Shown: piece by piece, positions 25,364 to 33,823 of the stretch
How positions within the stretch are numbered: position 1 is the first letter of the stretch
Layout: every line of letters begins with the position of its first letter
Source of the DNA: Bacillota bacterium
GTDB taxonomy: Bacteria; Bacillota; Sulfobacillia; JAJZYS01; JAJYTV01
Assembly: GCA_021793645.1 (NCBI GenBank)
Contig: JAJYSJ010000026.1
Location: forward strand, 1-35,359
Direction of reading: 5' to 3'
DNA length: 35,359 nt
Position numbers and translations under genes: made by a program
Notes under the pieces: generated by a model
Told to the model about the DNA's origin: nothing
The model's database searches: none
The model's input: the letters and a program-made list of their open reading frames with translations, nothing else

Positions 25364-26139
25364 TCTGGACTGCGTTCACCGCCGAACTGCGGCGGGAGAT
25401 CACACAACTCGTGCGCTACCCGACGGAGTTCCTCAGCGAGGCCATCTTCATCGCCGTCGTCTTCTACGGGCTGTTCCTCGGCGGAAGCTATATGGCTGGC
25501 CGGGGCATCCTCGGCAGCCGTCTCAGCGACATCATCATCGGATACGCACTGTGGACGCTGATGCTGGGGGCGATCGGCAACATGGGCTGGGGCATCGCGA
25601 ACGAGGCCCAGAACGGGACGCTCGAGCAGGTCTGCCTCGCGCCGGTGCGGATCCGCACGATCTTCGCGCTTCGCTCGCTCGCAAACCTTGTGTACGACCT
25701 TGCCCTCACCGGCATTGCGCTGATCCTGATCATGCTTGTGACGCACCACGACATCCACTTCTCGCTGCTCGAACTGGTGCCGGTCATTCAGGCGATCGGC
25801 GTATCGATCGGCATCGGCTACCTCGTCGCCAGCGTCACGATTCTCTTCAAGCGCTCCAACCAGTTCCTGAACCTGCTGCAGTTCGCGGTCCTGTTCCTCG
25901 TGATGACGCCCTTCACCGACCTGCCTGGAGCACTCAAGTACATCGCGGTCGTCGTGCCAATCGGACCGCAAATGGGCGTCCTTCGCCGCCTCGCGCTGGG
26001 GCAGGCGCACTTCCCTGGGGAGGAGGCATGGCTTCTCCTCGGAATCGTCAACATGCTGCTGTGGATCGGTATCGGCTACTTCGTCTACGGTGCTGCCCAC
26101 GATCGCGCGCGCGGCCGGGGTGCCCTGGGCCATTATTGA
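25360..26139 (+). CDS. ABC-2 type exporter permease
   Basis: A 259-residue membrane protein with six predicted helices and the ABC-2 layout: an amphipathic N-terminus (FTAELRREITQLVRYP), a conserved NEAQNGTLEQVCLAPV segment after the second helix, and PFTDLPGALKYIAVVVP before the last helices. It forms the channel with the ATPase encoded just upstream (4-bp overlap). The substrate is unknown; relatives export antibiotics, lipids or glycans. Its neighbours, a Qnr-like protein and an acetyltransferase, make a toxic small molecule a reasonable guess. Confidence 0.9.
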   Translation: MIWTAFTAELRREITQLVRYPTEFLSEAIFIAVVFYGLFLGGSYMAGRGILGSRLSDIIIGYALWTLMLGAIGNMGWGIANEAQNGTLEQVCLAPVRIRTIFALRSLANLVYDLALTGIALILIMLVTHHDIHFSLLELVPVIQAIGVSIGIGYLVASVTILFKRSNQFLNLLQFAVLFLVMTPFTDLPGALKYIAVVVPIGPQMGVLRRLALGQAHFPGEEAWLLLGIVNMLLWIGIGYFVYGAAHDRARGRGALGHY

Positions 26140-26168
26140 GCTTCCGTCGCCATGCAAGGAGGAGAGCC

Positions 26169-26990
26169 ATGCCGGAACGCGACGCGATCGCGGGCATTGA
26201 TGCGCCGCGCACCAGGTCCAGCCTCGCACGGGACCTGCGCGCACTGTCGCTCGCGCCCGCAGACACTGTGATCGTGCATTCGTCCCTCAGCGCCATCGGT
26301 TGGGTGGCTGGCGGCCCCGTCGCCGTCGTCCAAGCCCTCTTGGATGTCCTAGGCGACGCGGGGACTCTCGTCATGCCGACGCAATCAGCCGACAACTCGG
26401 ACCCTGCGGCTTGGGAGAATCCGCCCGTGCCGCAAGCGTGGTGGCCGACCATCCGGGCGGAGATGCCCGCCTTCGATCCTGCCGTCACGCCGACGCGGGG
26501 GATGGGACGAGTCCCCGAACTGTTCCGCACCTGGCCAGGGGTCATGCGCAGCGCACATCCGGCACTCTCCTTCGCCGCACTGGGCCCCCGCGCCAGGGAG
26601 ATCGTCGAAGGCCACGGCTTCGACGACGCATTCGGCGAAGCCTCGCCGCTCGGCCGGCTCTACCTTCTGGACGCGCGCATCCTGCTGCTGGGTGTAGGCT
26701 ACGACAGCAACACGTCCTTGCACCTCGCGGAGTATCGGCTTCCCGGTATGCCGCGCACGACGAATGGGGCTGCGGCAACAGTCGACGGCATCAGAAAGTG
26801 GGTCACGTATTCGGATGTGGTCCACCTGGATTCCGACGAACTCTTCCCTCCACTGGGGGCAGCCTTCGAAGCGGCCCATCTGCAGTGCACTGGGAAGGTA
26901 GGGTCCGCGGAGTCGAGACTGCTCCCAATGCGCGCCCTGTTGGACTTCGCCGTCCCCTGGCTCGCCGGTCGCCTGGAAGCAGCAAAGTAA
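26169..26990 (+). CDS. aminoglycoside 3-N-acetyltransferase (AAC(3)) family protein
   Basis: A 273-residue acetyl-CoA-dependent N-acetyltransferase of the Antibiotic_NAT family, close to the usual 260-290. The family landmarks are present: VHSSLSAIGWVAGGP near the N-terminus, LVMPTQS, RGMGRVPE, AHPALSFAALG, the LLLGVGYDSNTSLHLAE segment with the conserved His and Glu, and RTTNGA. True AAC(3) enzymes inactivate aminoglycosides, but many chromosomal relatives acetylate other amines. ATG 26169 follows AAGGAGGAGAG. It lies 29 bp after the permease gene and is the last gene before a terminator, so it belongs with the exporter cluster. Confidence 0.88.
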   Translation: MPERDAIAGIDAPRTRSSLARDLRALSLAPADTVIVHSSLSAIGWVAGGPVAVVQALLDVLGDAGTLVMPTQSADNSDPAAWENPPVPQAWWPTIRAEMPAFDPAVTPTRGMGRVPELFRTWPGVMRSAHPALSFAALGPRAREIVEGHGFDDAFGEASPLGRLYLLDARILLLGVGYDSNTSLHLAEYRLPGMPRTTNGAAATVDGIRKWVTYSDVVHLDSDELFPPLGAAFEAAHLQCTGKVGSAESRLLPMRALLDFAVPWLAGRLEAAK

Positions 26991-27005
26991 GCGGGATTTG
27001 CTCCA

Positions 27006-27030
27006 CGGCGTGGGGATGCACCCCGCGCCG
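27006..27030 (+). terminator. terminator of the Qnr-like/ABC/acetyltransferase cluster
   Basis: A 10-bp stem, CGGCGTGGGG with CCCCGCGCCG (one T-G pair, ATGCA loop), lies 16 nt after the acetyltransferase stop and is followed by CTTGCTCATTTTC, a usable T-rich tail. Confidence 0.7.
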
Positions 27031-28030
27031 CTTGCTCATTTTCATGGCTTTCTTGCGGCGATTTGGAACTCCATCGGTCGTGCCCGACTAGGATGATTCA
27101 GGCCGCACCCCAAGGCGGAACGCTTGCGCGGCGCCGGCCTTGCCCATGCACGTGCTCCGGTGAGGCTCGTACCGTCGCCAGTGCATTTTCGAAGGGAGCG
27201 GCATGCAGCTTGATCGAGGGTGAGGGGGAGAGGGAGCCGCGACATTCGTGAATCTGCATGGGCACTGCGTTTGCGGTGGAAAAGGGAGCAGCCAGGGAGG
27301 GCTCACAAAGGTTGTCTAAGAAGAAGCCGCCAGCGAGGCCGCATTTGGCAGGCGTTTCATCGGCCGTCTGGCGGCGCCGCACCCTTGGGCGCAGGCAACG
27401 GGCGGCCGCAAATGAGTCCGGCGCAGGTATCGAGAGCACCCGTCCCGAGGACATCCGCCGGGTTGTCGAGACTTCGCGCTACCCAGTAACGCTCGGCGTC
27501 AAGCTCTAGTGCCATGACCCCTGCCGAGGGACTCTCACTCGCAGGGGTCTTTCCACGCGACGAACAGTCGCCCTCGTCCTTGCACTGGGCCGCGGCAAGT
27601 TGTGAGATGCGTTGGTTGGGGAAGGCACGCCCAAAGGCGGCGAGGCTTTCCACATGGTTCTTCATCTAACCCATCACGGCAAGTCCGACGACGAACACGA
27701 CCGCACCCATTGCTGCAACAAAAGCCAGAGAGCGTGCGATGGACTGCTTTGCGAAGGCGCAGCGCCACCACGTTGAGCGAAGAGCGCAGCGGGATCATCA
27801 CCAGCGAGAGCCACGGGTTGACTGCAAGCGGCAGGGTGCTCCCGATGTGGAAGGCACTGGCGAAGATCCACTTCGCCGCACCCCAGAAGCCATGTTGGAG
27901 TCGCCTCCGGTTCTTCCTTGCACTGGAGAGATCGTCTTCCTTGATATGATCAAGGTGTTCGGGCTTCACGCGCCTAACCGGTGCACCTCATTGGGCCTTG
28001 GGGCCAGACAGGCGAGCCTCCTGGGAAGCG
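27031..28030. other. about 1 kb without an intact gene
   Basis: No open frame here has a ribosome binding site together with a recognisable family. Short frames on both strands change and stop frequently. The minus strand holds a possible broken membrane-protein gene (separate entry). The region probably holds degraded sequence plus the 3' side of the EamA gene. Confidence 0.4.
27668..27969 (-). pseudogene. possible decayed membrane-protein gene
   Basis: From GTG 27969 one frame reads a charged N-terminus followed by a hydrophobic stretch (FASAFHIGSTLPLAVNP and LSLVMIPLR). Near 27745 the plausible coding shifts by one frame to a helix (LAFVAAMGAVVFVVGLAVMG) that ends at a TAG near 27668. Neither half is recognisable and the ribosome binding site is poor. 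It could be a frameshifted small membrane protein or chance. Confidence 0.25.
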
Positions 28031-28945
28031 TCAGGGCAGGGCGTCCTCCTGAGAGATGCCGTCTGGGGTACGGCGAGACCCTTGTGCGATCAGCGCCCCC
28101 GCAACGGTGATGGCGCCGCCAAGCACCTCGAGTGCTGTGACGTGTTCGCGCAGCACCACGATGCCCAGCGCCACGGTGAATATCGGCAGCAGGTTGCCAA
28201 ACGGCGCGGAGCGGACAGCCCCCACAATGGCTACGCCTTGATTCCAAGCCCAGTACGCGACGACCGAAGCCACCGTGCTGATGTACGCAACAGATGCGAC
28301 GACAAGCGGCGTCCAGTGCACATCTGCTCCGTGCAGGGAGGCGGCCCCGGCAATGGCACTGGGGACGGCGCCGAAGACGGCCGCGCCGGCTGTCATCTCA
28401 AGAGAGCCCATGCGGTCTCTCATCTTGCGGCCGAGCGCGGTGTAGGCACCCCAGCAGATGGCCGCGCCCAGCAGTTCCACGATTCCGATCGGTGCGACTA
28501 TGCTGTGCCCCAGCTGGGCGGCCATCAGAACGAGCACACCGCAAACCGCGAGCAGGGTGCCGAGCCAACCCTGGGGAGTCGTGCGCTCCCCGGTCAGGAC
28601 GGCCCCGAACAGCATGATCGAGATCGGCATGAGACCAGAGATCATCCCGGCCTGGGCAGCAGGCACCTGCTGCAGTCCGAGGTATGTGAGCGCGGAGAAC
28701 ATGAACATTCCGAGCAGCCCAAGCGCCGTGAGGAGTGGCGCCTCCCGTCTGAACGGCACCCGCCCGCCCCGCGCCCGTACGACGATGAGCAGGATCACTG
28801 CAGACACTGTCCAGCGCATTCCGTTCAGAAAGAGTGCAGGCATCGCGTGGGCTAGATATCGTCCGGCGATATAGTTCCCGCTCCAGAAAAGGTTTGCAAG
28901 AACCATGAGCCCAATGGCATTTGCGATCGAACGGGTGCGTGGCAC
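28031..28945 (-). CDS. EamA/DMT-superfamily transporter
   Basis: A 304-residue drug/metabolite transporter with ten predicted helices formed by two EamA repeats: the first starts at LMVLANLFWSGNYIAGRYL (about residues 13-31), the second at GIVELLGAAICWGAYTALGRK. Members export amino acids, purines or other metabolites, or take them up; the substrate is not evident. GTG 28945 follows AAAGGGGA by 7 nt; a longer frame to 28987 is less likely. No clear terminator was seen downstream. It is divergent from the proBA operon. Confidence 0.9.
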   Translation of the reverse strand: MPRTRSIANAIGLMVLANLFWSGNYIAGRYLAHAMPALFLNGMRWTVSAVILLIVVRARGGRVPFRREAPLLTALGLLGMFMFSALTYLGLQQVPAAQAGMISGLMPISIMLFGAVLTGERTTPQGWLGTLLAVCGVLVLMAAQLGHSIVAPIGIVELLGAAICWGAYTALGRKMRDRMGSLEMTAGAAVFGAVPSAIAGAASLHGADVHWTPLVVASVAYISTVASVVAYWAWNQGVAIVGAVRSAPFGNLLPIFTVALGIVVLREHVTALEVLGGAITVAGALIAQGSRRTPDGISQEDALP

Positions 28946-29263
28946 TGGGGGATCCCCTTTCGCTAAAGGTCCGAAGTTGACCACCAAAAAGGAAACTCGC
29001 CGCGACAGCCGGCCGCGCCACGTTGAGGCGCGGTCCAGGAAAAGACGTGTCGGAAACCCGTCGACAATGCGGCTTCCCTCTCATGATAGCGCACGCCGGC
29101 GGCGCGTCTTGCCTAGAAGGGCGGCGCCAATTGGCACTGCTGCCGGCAGCCCACTTCATGCACTCCATTCGCATACTACACCCGTTCGCCACCGCGTTGG
29201 CCATCGCGGTCGTGATCCCGTCTCTTCTGGATGTAATGCACCGTTTTGTCGGACGGGCAAGTC
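28946..29263. other. intergenic region between EamA gene and proB promoter
   Basis: No recognised gene or RNA. A plus-strand frame ending at 29283 contains a hydrophobic stretch after ATG 29158, but it has no ribosome binding site and runs into the proB promoter, so I did not call it. The EamA promoter must lie here; none stands out. Confidence 0.3.
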
Positions 29264-29292
29264 TTGACGGGGCGACTCCATGAGAGTATAAA
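29264..29292 (+). promoter_or_regulatory. sigma-A promoter of proBA
   Basis: TTGACG (29264-29269) and TATAAA (29287-29292) are separated by exactly 17 nt, a near-consensus housekeeping promoter. Transcription would start near 29299, giving a leader of about 40 nt before the proB GTG. Confidence 0.85.
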
Positions 29293-29339
29293 TATGCATA
29301 GTATGCGTTATCGCAAGGAATCGATCGGGGGTCGGGGCG

Positions 29340-30464
29340 GTGACGGCACGGCGCATCGTCGTCAAGATCGGCTCGAGCAGCCTCACGCGTGCCGACGGAC
29401 TTCTGTCCATCGAAAGCATGGCGCGGCTCGCAGCCCAGATTGGCGCATTGCGGCACACGGACGGCGCGGAGGTCATCCTGGTCTCCTCCGGCGCGGTTGC
29501 GGCCGGACTCGGAAGGCTGCACTGGCGGCCCAGCGAAGTGACTCTGCGGGAGAAGCAGTCTGCCGCTGCGGTCGGTCAGGGCCTGCTCATCGACGCCTAC
29601 CGGGACCTCTTCGCAGTGCAGGATGTCGAGGTCGCCCAGGTCCTCCTCGTGCGCTCCGACCTCGAGGAGAGAAGACGCTACGTCCACGTGCGCAACACGC
29701 TCAGCACGCTCCTGCGGCATGGCGTGCTGCCCATCGTCAATGAGAACGATACGGTCGCGGTCGACGAGATCCGGTTCGGCGACAACGACACGCTTGCTGG
29801 CCTTGTCGCTTTGGTTGCCGACGCCAATCTCCTCCTGCTGCTCACGGATACGGATGGGTTCTACGACGCCGATCCCCGCACAGAATCCTCGGCGCAGAAG
29901 ATCCCCGACGTGTGGGAGCTGACGGACTCCATGGCGAAGATGGCGGGTCGCGCGGGGTCCCGGGTCGGAACCGGCGGCATGCGAACGAAGCTCGAGGCGG
30001 CCCGCATCGCGATGGACGCCGGAATCGACACGGTCGTCGTCGGTTCCGAGGAACCCGACGTCTTGCAGCGGGTTCTCGCGGGCGAGCCGCTTGGCACTAC
30101 CTTTCACGCGCGGCGCGATCCTCTGCCGCGCAAGAAGCTTTGGATGGTGCACGGTTCGCGGCCGGCTGGGCGCTTGACCCTCGATGCCGGCGCCGTCGAC
30201 GCAGTGCTGGAGCGTTCCGCCAGCCTGCTGCTTCCTGGAATCACCGGGATCTCGGGCGCATTCCGGTCAGGAGACGTGATCGAACTGGCGACGCTCTCCG
30301 GTCGGGTCATCGGCAAGGGCATCGTCAACTGCTCCTCTTGGGATCTCAAGGACTGGCTAGCCCGGCGCAAACCCGGAGCAGCGGCTCGCGAACTGCGCGT
30401 CGTGCATCATCGGGAGATGTCAATCGAGCGGGAGGGAATTCGCGATGCCGGCATCGAGGCCTGA
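29340..30464 (+). CDS. proB: ProB: glutamate 5-kinase
   Basis: Phosphorylates glutamate with ATP, the first and feedback-controlled step of proline synthesis. The 374-residue protein has the amino acid kinase domain (VVKIGSSSLT at 7-16, VSSGAVAAGL, IVNENDTVA, FGDNDTLA, LLTDTDGFYD and GTGGMRTKLEAA) and a C-terminal PUA domain from about residue 275 (GRLTLDAGAVDAVL, then GITGISGAF). Full length. The start is GTG 29340, preceded by a GGGGGTCGGGG stretch rather than a typical Shine-Dalgarno. It overlaps proA by 20 bp. Confidence 0.97.
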   Translation: MTARRIVVKIGSSSLTRADGLLSIESMARLAAQIGALRHTDGAEVILVSSGAVAAGLGRLHWRPSEVTLREKQSAAAVGQGLLIDAYRDLFAVQDVEVAQVLLVRSDLEERRRYVHVRNTLSTLLRHGVLPIVNENDTVAVDEIRFGDNDTLAGLVALVADANLLLLLTDTDGFYDADPRTESSAQKIPDVWELTDSMAKMAGRAGSRVGTGGMRTKLEAARIAMDAGIDTVVVGSEEPDVLQRVLAGEPLGTTFHARRDPLPRKKLWMVHGSRPAGRLTLDAGAVDAVLERSASLLLPGITGISGAFRSGDVIELATLSGRVIGKGIVNCSSWDLKDWLARRKPGAAARELRVVHHREMSIEREGIRDAGIEA

Positions 30465-31779
30465 GTTCGCGTCCCCCGCATCGGACCTGAAGGACTACGT
30501 GACAAACCGCCTGCAGAATGCGCGAGCTGTGCTGCCTATCCTCGCTGGCCTCCCGGCCGAAGCGAAGAATGCGGCGCTGCAGCAGATCGCGCGGACACTG
30601 TGGGAGGCGCGCAGAGACGTCCTGGCGGCCAACGCAGTAGACCTCGCCGCCGCACGCAGGGACGGCATGGACGCGACGCGCCTCGATCGGCTGCTGCTCG
30701 ACGAGGAGCGCATCCGACAGATGCAGGAAGGGCTCGAGACGGTCGCCTCCCTGCCGGATCCCGTTGGCAACTGCCTGGAGACCACCATTCGGCAGGACGG
30801 GCTGCGCATCGACAAGGTGCGGGTGCCGATCGGCGTCGTGTCGATCGTGTACGAGTCGCGACCCAACGTAACCGTCGATGCCGCGGCGATCGCCTTCAAA
30901 ACGGGAAACGCCGCCGTACTCCGAGGAGGACGGGAGGCCCTTCGCTCCAATCAGGCGCTGGTCGAAGCCATCCACCAGGGCCTGGCAGCCGCAGGCATGC
31001 CAACGAAGGCAGTACAGTTCATCGACCGTGTCGAACATGAGACTGTGGACTTGATGATCCGGGCTCGGGGTCTCGTCGACCTCGCCATCCCCCGCGGCGG
31101 AGCGGGTCTCATCTCATACGTGGCAGAACGCGCGCTTGTGCCTGTCATCGAGACAGGGGTAGGCAACTGTCACGTCTTCGTGGACCGCACGGCAGACCTC
31201 GCCATGGCGGACGCGATCGTCATCAATGCGAAGACGCAGCGGCCCTCGGTCTGCAACGCGATGGAGACCCTGCTTGTCCACGAGGCGGTTGCACAAGCGT
31301 GGCTCCCGCAGATCGCCGCCGAATTGATTGGCCGCGGTGTCGAACTGCGGGTCTGTGCGCGGGGGAAGGAAATCCTGGCACTCAGCGGGCTATCCCCGGT
31401 TCTGGAAGCAACGGAGGAGGACTGGGCGACGGAGTTCCTCCGCCCGGTGCTCGCTATACGCGTGGTGAGGGATCTCGCGTCCGCGATGGATCACATCGCG
31501 CAGTACGGCACACGCCACTCGGAAGCCATCGTCACGGAAGACCCGAAGGCTGCTGACACTTTTTTAACGCAGGTTGACGCGGCGGCGGTATACCACAATG
31601 CGTCCACCCGCTTCACGGACGGCTATGAGTTCGGGTTCGGCGTGGAGATCGGCATCTCAACGCAGAAGCTGCATGCGCGCGGGCCGATGGGCCTGAAGGA
31701 ACTGACCAGCTACAAGTACATTGTTCGCGGCCAAGGACACGTGCGCGGCAATTCCCCTGCTACCCCGCAAGTGCGGTAA
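30445..31779 (+). CDS. proA: ProA: glutamate-5-semialdehyde dehydrogenase
   Basis: Reduces glutamyl 5-phosphate to glutamate 5-semialdehyde with NADPH, the second step of proline synthesis. The 444-residue protein has the ProA landmarks PIGVVSIVYESRPNVTVDA, KTGNAAVLRGG, IPRGGAGLI and QRPSVCNAMETLLVH with the catalytic Cys270, and ends with FTDGYEFGFGVEIGIST and HARGPMGLKELTSYKY. ATG 30445 lies inside the end of proB behind GGGAGGGAA, so translation is coupled and the two enzymes can channel the labile phosphate intermediate. A third gene, proC, is not in the window. Confidence 0.97.
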   Translation: MPASRPEFASPASDLKDYVTNRLQNARAVLPILAGLPAEAKNAALQQIARTLWEARRDVLAANAVDLAAARRDGMDATRLDRLLLDEERIRQMQEGLETVASLPDPVGNCLETTIRQDGLRIDKVRVPIGVVSIVYESRPNVTVDAAAIAFKTGNAAVLRGGREALRSNQALVEAIHQGLAAAGMPTKAVQFIDRVEHETVDLMIRARGLVDLAIPRGGAGLISYVAERALVPVIETGVGNCHVFVDRTADLAMADAIVINAKTQRPSVCNAMETLLVHEAVAQAWLPQIAAELIGRGVELRVCARGKEILALSGLSPVLEATEEDWATEFLRPVLAIRVVRDLASAMDHIAQYGTRHSEAIVTEDPKAADTFLTQVDAAAVYHNASTRFTDGYEFGFGVEIGISTQKLHARGPMGLKELTSYKYIVRGQGHVRGNSPATPQVR

Positions 31780-31940
31780 GTGGCTTTGGGGGCGGGGCGT
31801 ATCCGCTTAGGCCGAATTCCTCAATGCTGCCCGAAGGGAACTGCGCACCTCGCTGCCCTGTGGCTCGCGAACTCCTGCTGACTCAGCCCAGCCCCGGCAA
31901 ACACGTGGGCATCGAGGGGCGGATGCGCATGATCTTGCCT

Positions 31941-32822
31941 TCAGTTCACCGATATGGGGTTCGTGTGGATGAAAGGCCACGGGTTTACCGGCACGCCGCG
32001 GTAGTCGATGCCAAAATATACGTGAGGACCGGTGGACCGTCCAGTGGTGCCGGAGACGGCCAGCACCTGTCCACGCGTCACGGTCTCACCGACATGCACC
32101 AGAACCTTCGAGTTGTGCGCAAAGTACGTCTCCATGCGGTACCCGTTGTTGACCTTGACGTAGTATCCATACCCGCCGGGCCTCCAGCCGGCGTATATGA
32201 CGACGCCCGCTCCCACGGAGAGCACAGGCGTACCGATGGGCACCGCAATGTCGAGACCCGGATGAAACTCCCTTCCGGTACCAGTGAACGGATTCGGACG
32301 CCAACCGAACCAGGACGTGATTGGGCCGTTCACAGGCAACATATCGGGTTTATGCGCAAGGAACTCGGCTCTTTGCTCCGCTGCAGTCAGTACCACTGGC
32401 AACTCCTGCTGAACTGCCTTCAGATGCGTAAGTAGGCCGGGAAGACCTGCACCAGAGCTGCCAAGGTTCAGGCCAAGAACGCCTGCCACGTGCTTAAGGT
32501 CCGTCGTGATAGCCTGTGCCTGCGCTAGTGCCTGCTGGTTTTCCAGTTGATCGAGCGCAAGTTGCTCCTTGAGCACACGATTGTGGGCCCTCGCATGCAA
32601 CGTCGCAACGAGCCGCCGCCGTAAGTGGTTCACAGCTGTGACATCCTGGTATGCAGCGATCAGCACGTAGGCGTAGCTCGCTATCATCAAGGCCGCTATG
32701 ACTCCGCTCACGCTGAGCCAGACACGATGCCTATGTTGAATCCGCCATTCACGGGCACTGCCGCCGCGTTCCGGGAAGACTACGACGCGCACGTCCGAAG
32801 AAATAGCGCCGCCTCCCTTCAA
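31941..32822 (-). CDS. M23/LytM-family membrane-anchored protein with altered catalytic motif
   Basis: A 293-residue protein with a cytoplasmic N-terminus, one membrane anchor (about 34-58), a helical region (about 60-150, Gln/Ala-rich, probably coiled coil) and a C-terminal LytM domain (about 165-285). M23 enzymes cut peptidoglycan peptides. The zinc ligands His187 and Asp191 (HPGLD) and catalytic His236 are kept, but the HxH motif reads PHVYFG: His267 then Tyr269, so the third zinc ligand is missing. A scaffold or amidase-activator role is likelier than hydrolysis. The TTG start at 32822 has no good ribosome binding site, while AAGGGAGG lies just inside the frame. The true start may be a few codons downstream, possibly a rare ATT or the GTG at codon 11. 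Confidence 0.88.
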   Translation of the reverse strand: MKGGGAISSDVRVVVFPERGGSAREWRIQHRHRVWLSVSGVIAALMIASYAYVLIAAYQDVTAVNHLRRRLVATLHARAHNRVLKEQLALDQLENQQALAQAQAITTDLKHVAGVLGLNLGSSGAGLPGLLTHLKAVQQELPVVLTAAEQRAEFLAHKPDMLPVNGPITSWFGWRPNPFTGTGREFHPGLDIAVPIGTPVLSVGAGVVIYAGWRPGGYGYYVKVNNGYRMETYFAHNSKVLVHVGETVTRGQVLAVSGTTGRSTGPHVYFGIDYRGVPVNPWPFIHTNPISVN

Positions 32823-33131
32823 TGCCTAGTTCCATAATTATGCTGTCTTCTTATGAAGCAACGAACTGCCAAAGGACGGGACATGCGAAGGGGCTATCCC
32901 CTTGGTCGTCAACGGGGGAAGGGATTCCAGGATGTGGTTTTGACATTGCGGTTTTTGCGCTATGGATGCACCTTCTTGCGCAGCGCAATTCGCGGCCACT
33001 TTTCGTTTTCAACGAGTTCGTGGGAAACAAAACCGAGTACAGCGCCGCCCAAGGCGGCGCTAGGTTTCTAAGCGTTTCGACAAAGGCGCCTGACTTTGTG
33101 CACTTCCATTGCCATCGCCCGACGCCGCACC
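32823..33131. other. intergenic region with a hairpin terminator
   Basis: AGCGCCGCC (33041-33049) pairs perfectly with GGCGGCGCT (33053-33061) around CAA. On the minus strand it is followed by a T-rich stretch, so it probably ends the transcript of the small membrane protein at 33132. A 63-codon frame from ATG 32883 runs through the hairpin and matches nothing, so I do not call it a gene. Confidence 0.5.
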
Positions 33132-33473
33132 CTAATTTCTGCCCAAAGCGCTCCGCGCAGCGCTGAACTGCGCGGCTACTCCCGTCACGATCGGTGCGAC
33201 GAACGGCATGAGTCCATCAAAGCCGACGCCTACCAAGAGAATGTTCAGCGCGAGAAGCAGCGCCGCTGCCCAACGCATGGAGTGTGCGAGAGAGAGCGCC
33301 AGGAGTCCCGGCGCTAGGGAAAGAACGAAGGTTATGAGCAGGAGCACGAGGTGCCTGCCCGACGTCGCCGCGCTGTACGGCCCGGACCGCGCGATCAGGA
33401 GATCGGATGCAGCCAGAGCCAGCAGCGAGAGCACGACGGTCGCAACGGAAAGGACGGGAGTCCGGTCACCCAC
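33132..33473 (-). CDS. hypothetical small membrane protein
   Basis: 113 residues with four predicted hydrophobic segments (about 5-24, 40-60, 66-86 and 88-105) and a short basic C-terminus. No family was recognised. I chose the GTG at 33473 because AAAGGAG lies 8 nt upstream; a GTG at 33482 would sit directly on that site. It is monocistronic with a hairpin about 70 nt downstream. It could be a transport accessory or envelope protein, but nothing in the sequence shows which. Confidence 0.6.
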   Translation of the reverse strand: MGDRTPVLSVATVVLSLLALAASDLLIARSGPYSAATSGRHLVLLLITFVLSLAPGLLALSLAHSMRWAAALLLALNILLVGVGFDGLMPFVAPIVTGVAAQFSAARSALGRN

Positions 33474-33664
33474 GCCTTCCACTCCTTTGCCGCCGAAGCG
33501 CTAGTTTTTGTAGTCCATTTCTATTCCTGGATTCCCACACGTTAGCAGAGTGCTTCGTGATCAGTTTCGTAAGGCATTAGCTACCTATCAATGGCTGTCG
33601 GGCGCAAAGTGGAAGACCCCCTCCGTTGCCCCAGAGGCGTTCGTCAACGATTTCCGTCAGTCCT

Positions 33665-33669
33665 TTACA
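33665..33669. repeat. target-site duplication, left copy
   Basis: TTACA immediately outside the left terminal inverted repeat of the IS. The same five bases follow the right end at 35155-35159. Confidence 0.65.
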
Positions 33670-33686
33670 GTGGACTTTTGCACTTT
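33670..33686 (+). repeat. IS terminal inverted repeat, left
   Basis: 17-bp end GTGGACTTTTGCACTTT, imperfectly inverted at 35138-35154. Confidence 0.75.
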
Positions 33687-33823
33687 TCGCGAGCCGAGAC
33701 AGGCAACCCACGCCTGTAAAATTGGTAACTCTTAGTAGCAAGGAATCTGGGGTAGCAACATAAAACTCTTCTCATCGGCCTGCGTAGCAATTGCAGCGCA
33801 ACCAGGCTGAGGAGAAGAGCAGG

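Noticed and set aside
29158-29283. possible small membrane protein upstream of proB
   Set aside because: There is one hydrophobic stretch but no ribosome binding site, and it ends inside the proB promoter.
28398-30152. 584-codon open frame on the minus strand spanning the EamA gene start and proB
   Set aside because: It is antisense to proB and overlaps the EamA gene in another frame. Its translation has no domain, and proB and EamA are unmistakable. High GC leaves long shadow frames.
32883-33071. 63-codon plus-strand frame after AAAGGA
   Set aside because: A terminator-like hairpin lies inside it, the composition is odd and no family matches; not enough to call a gene.
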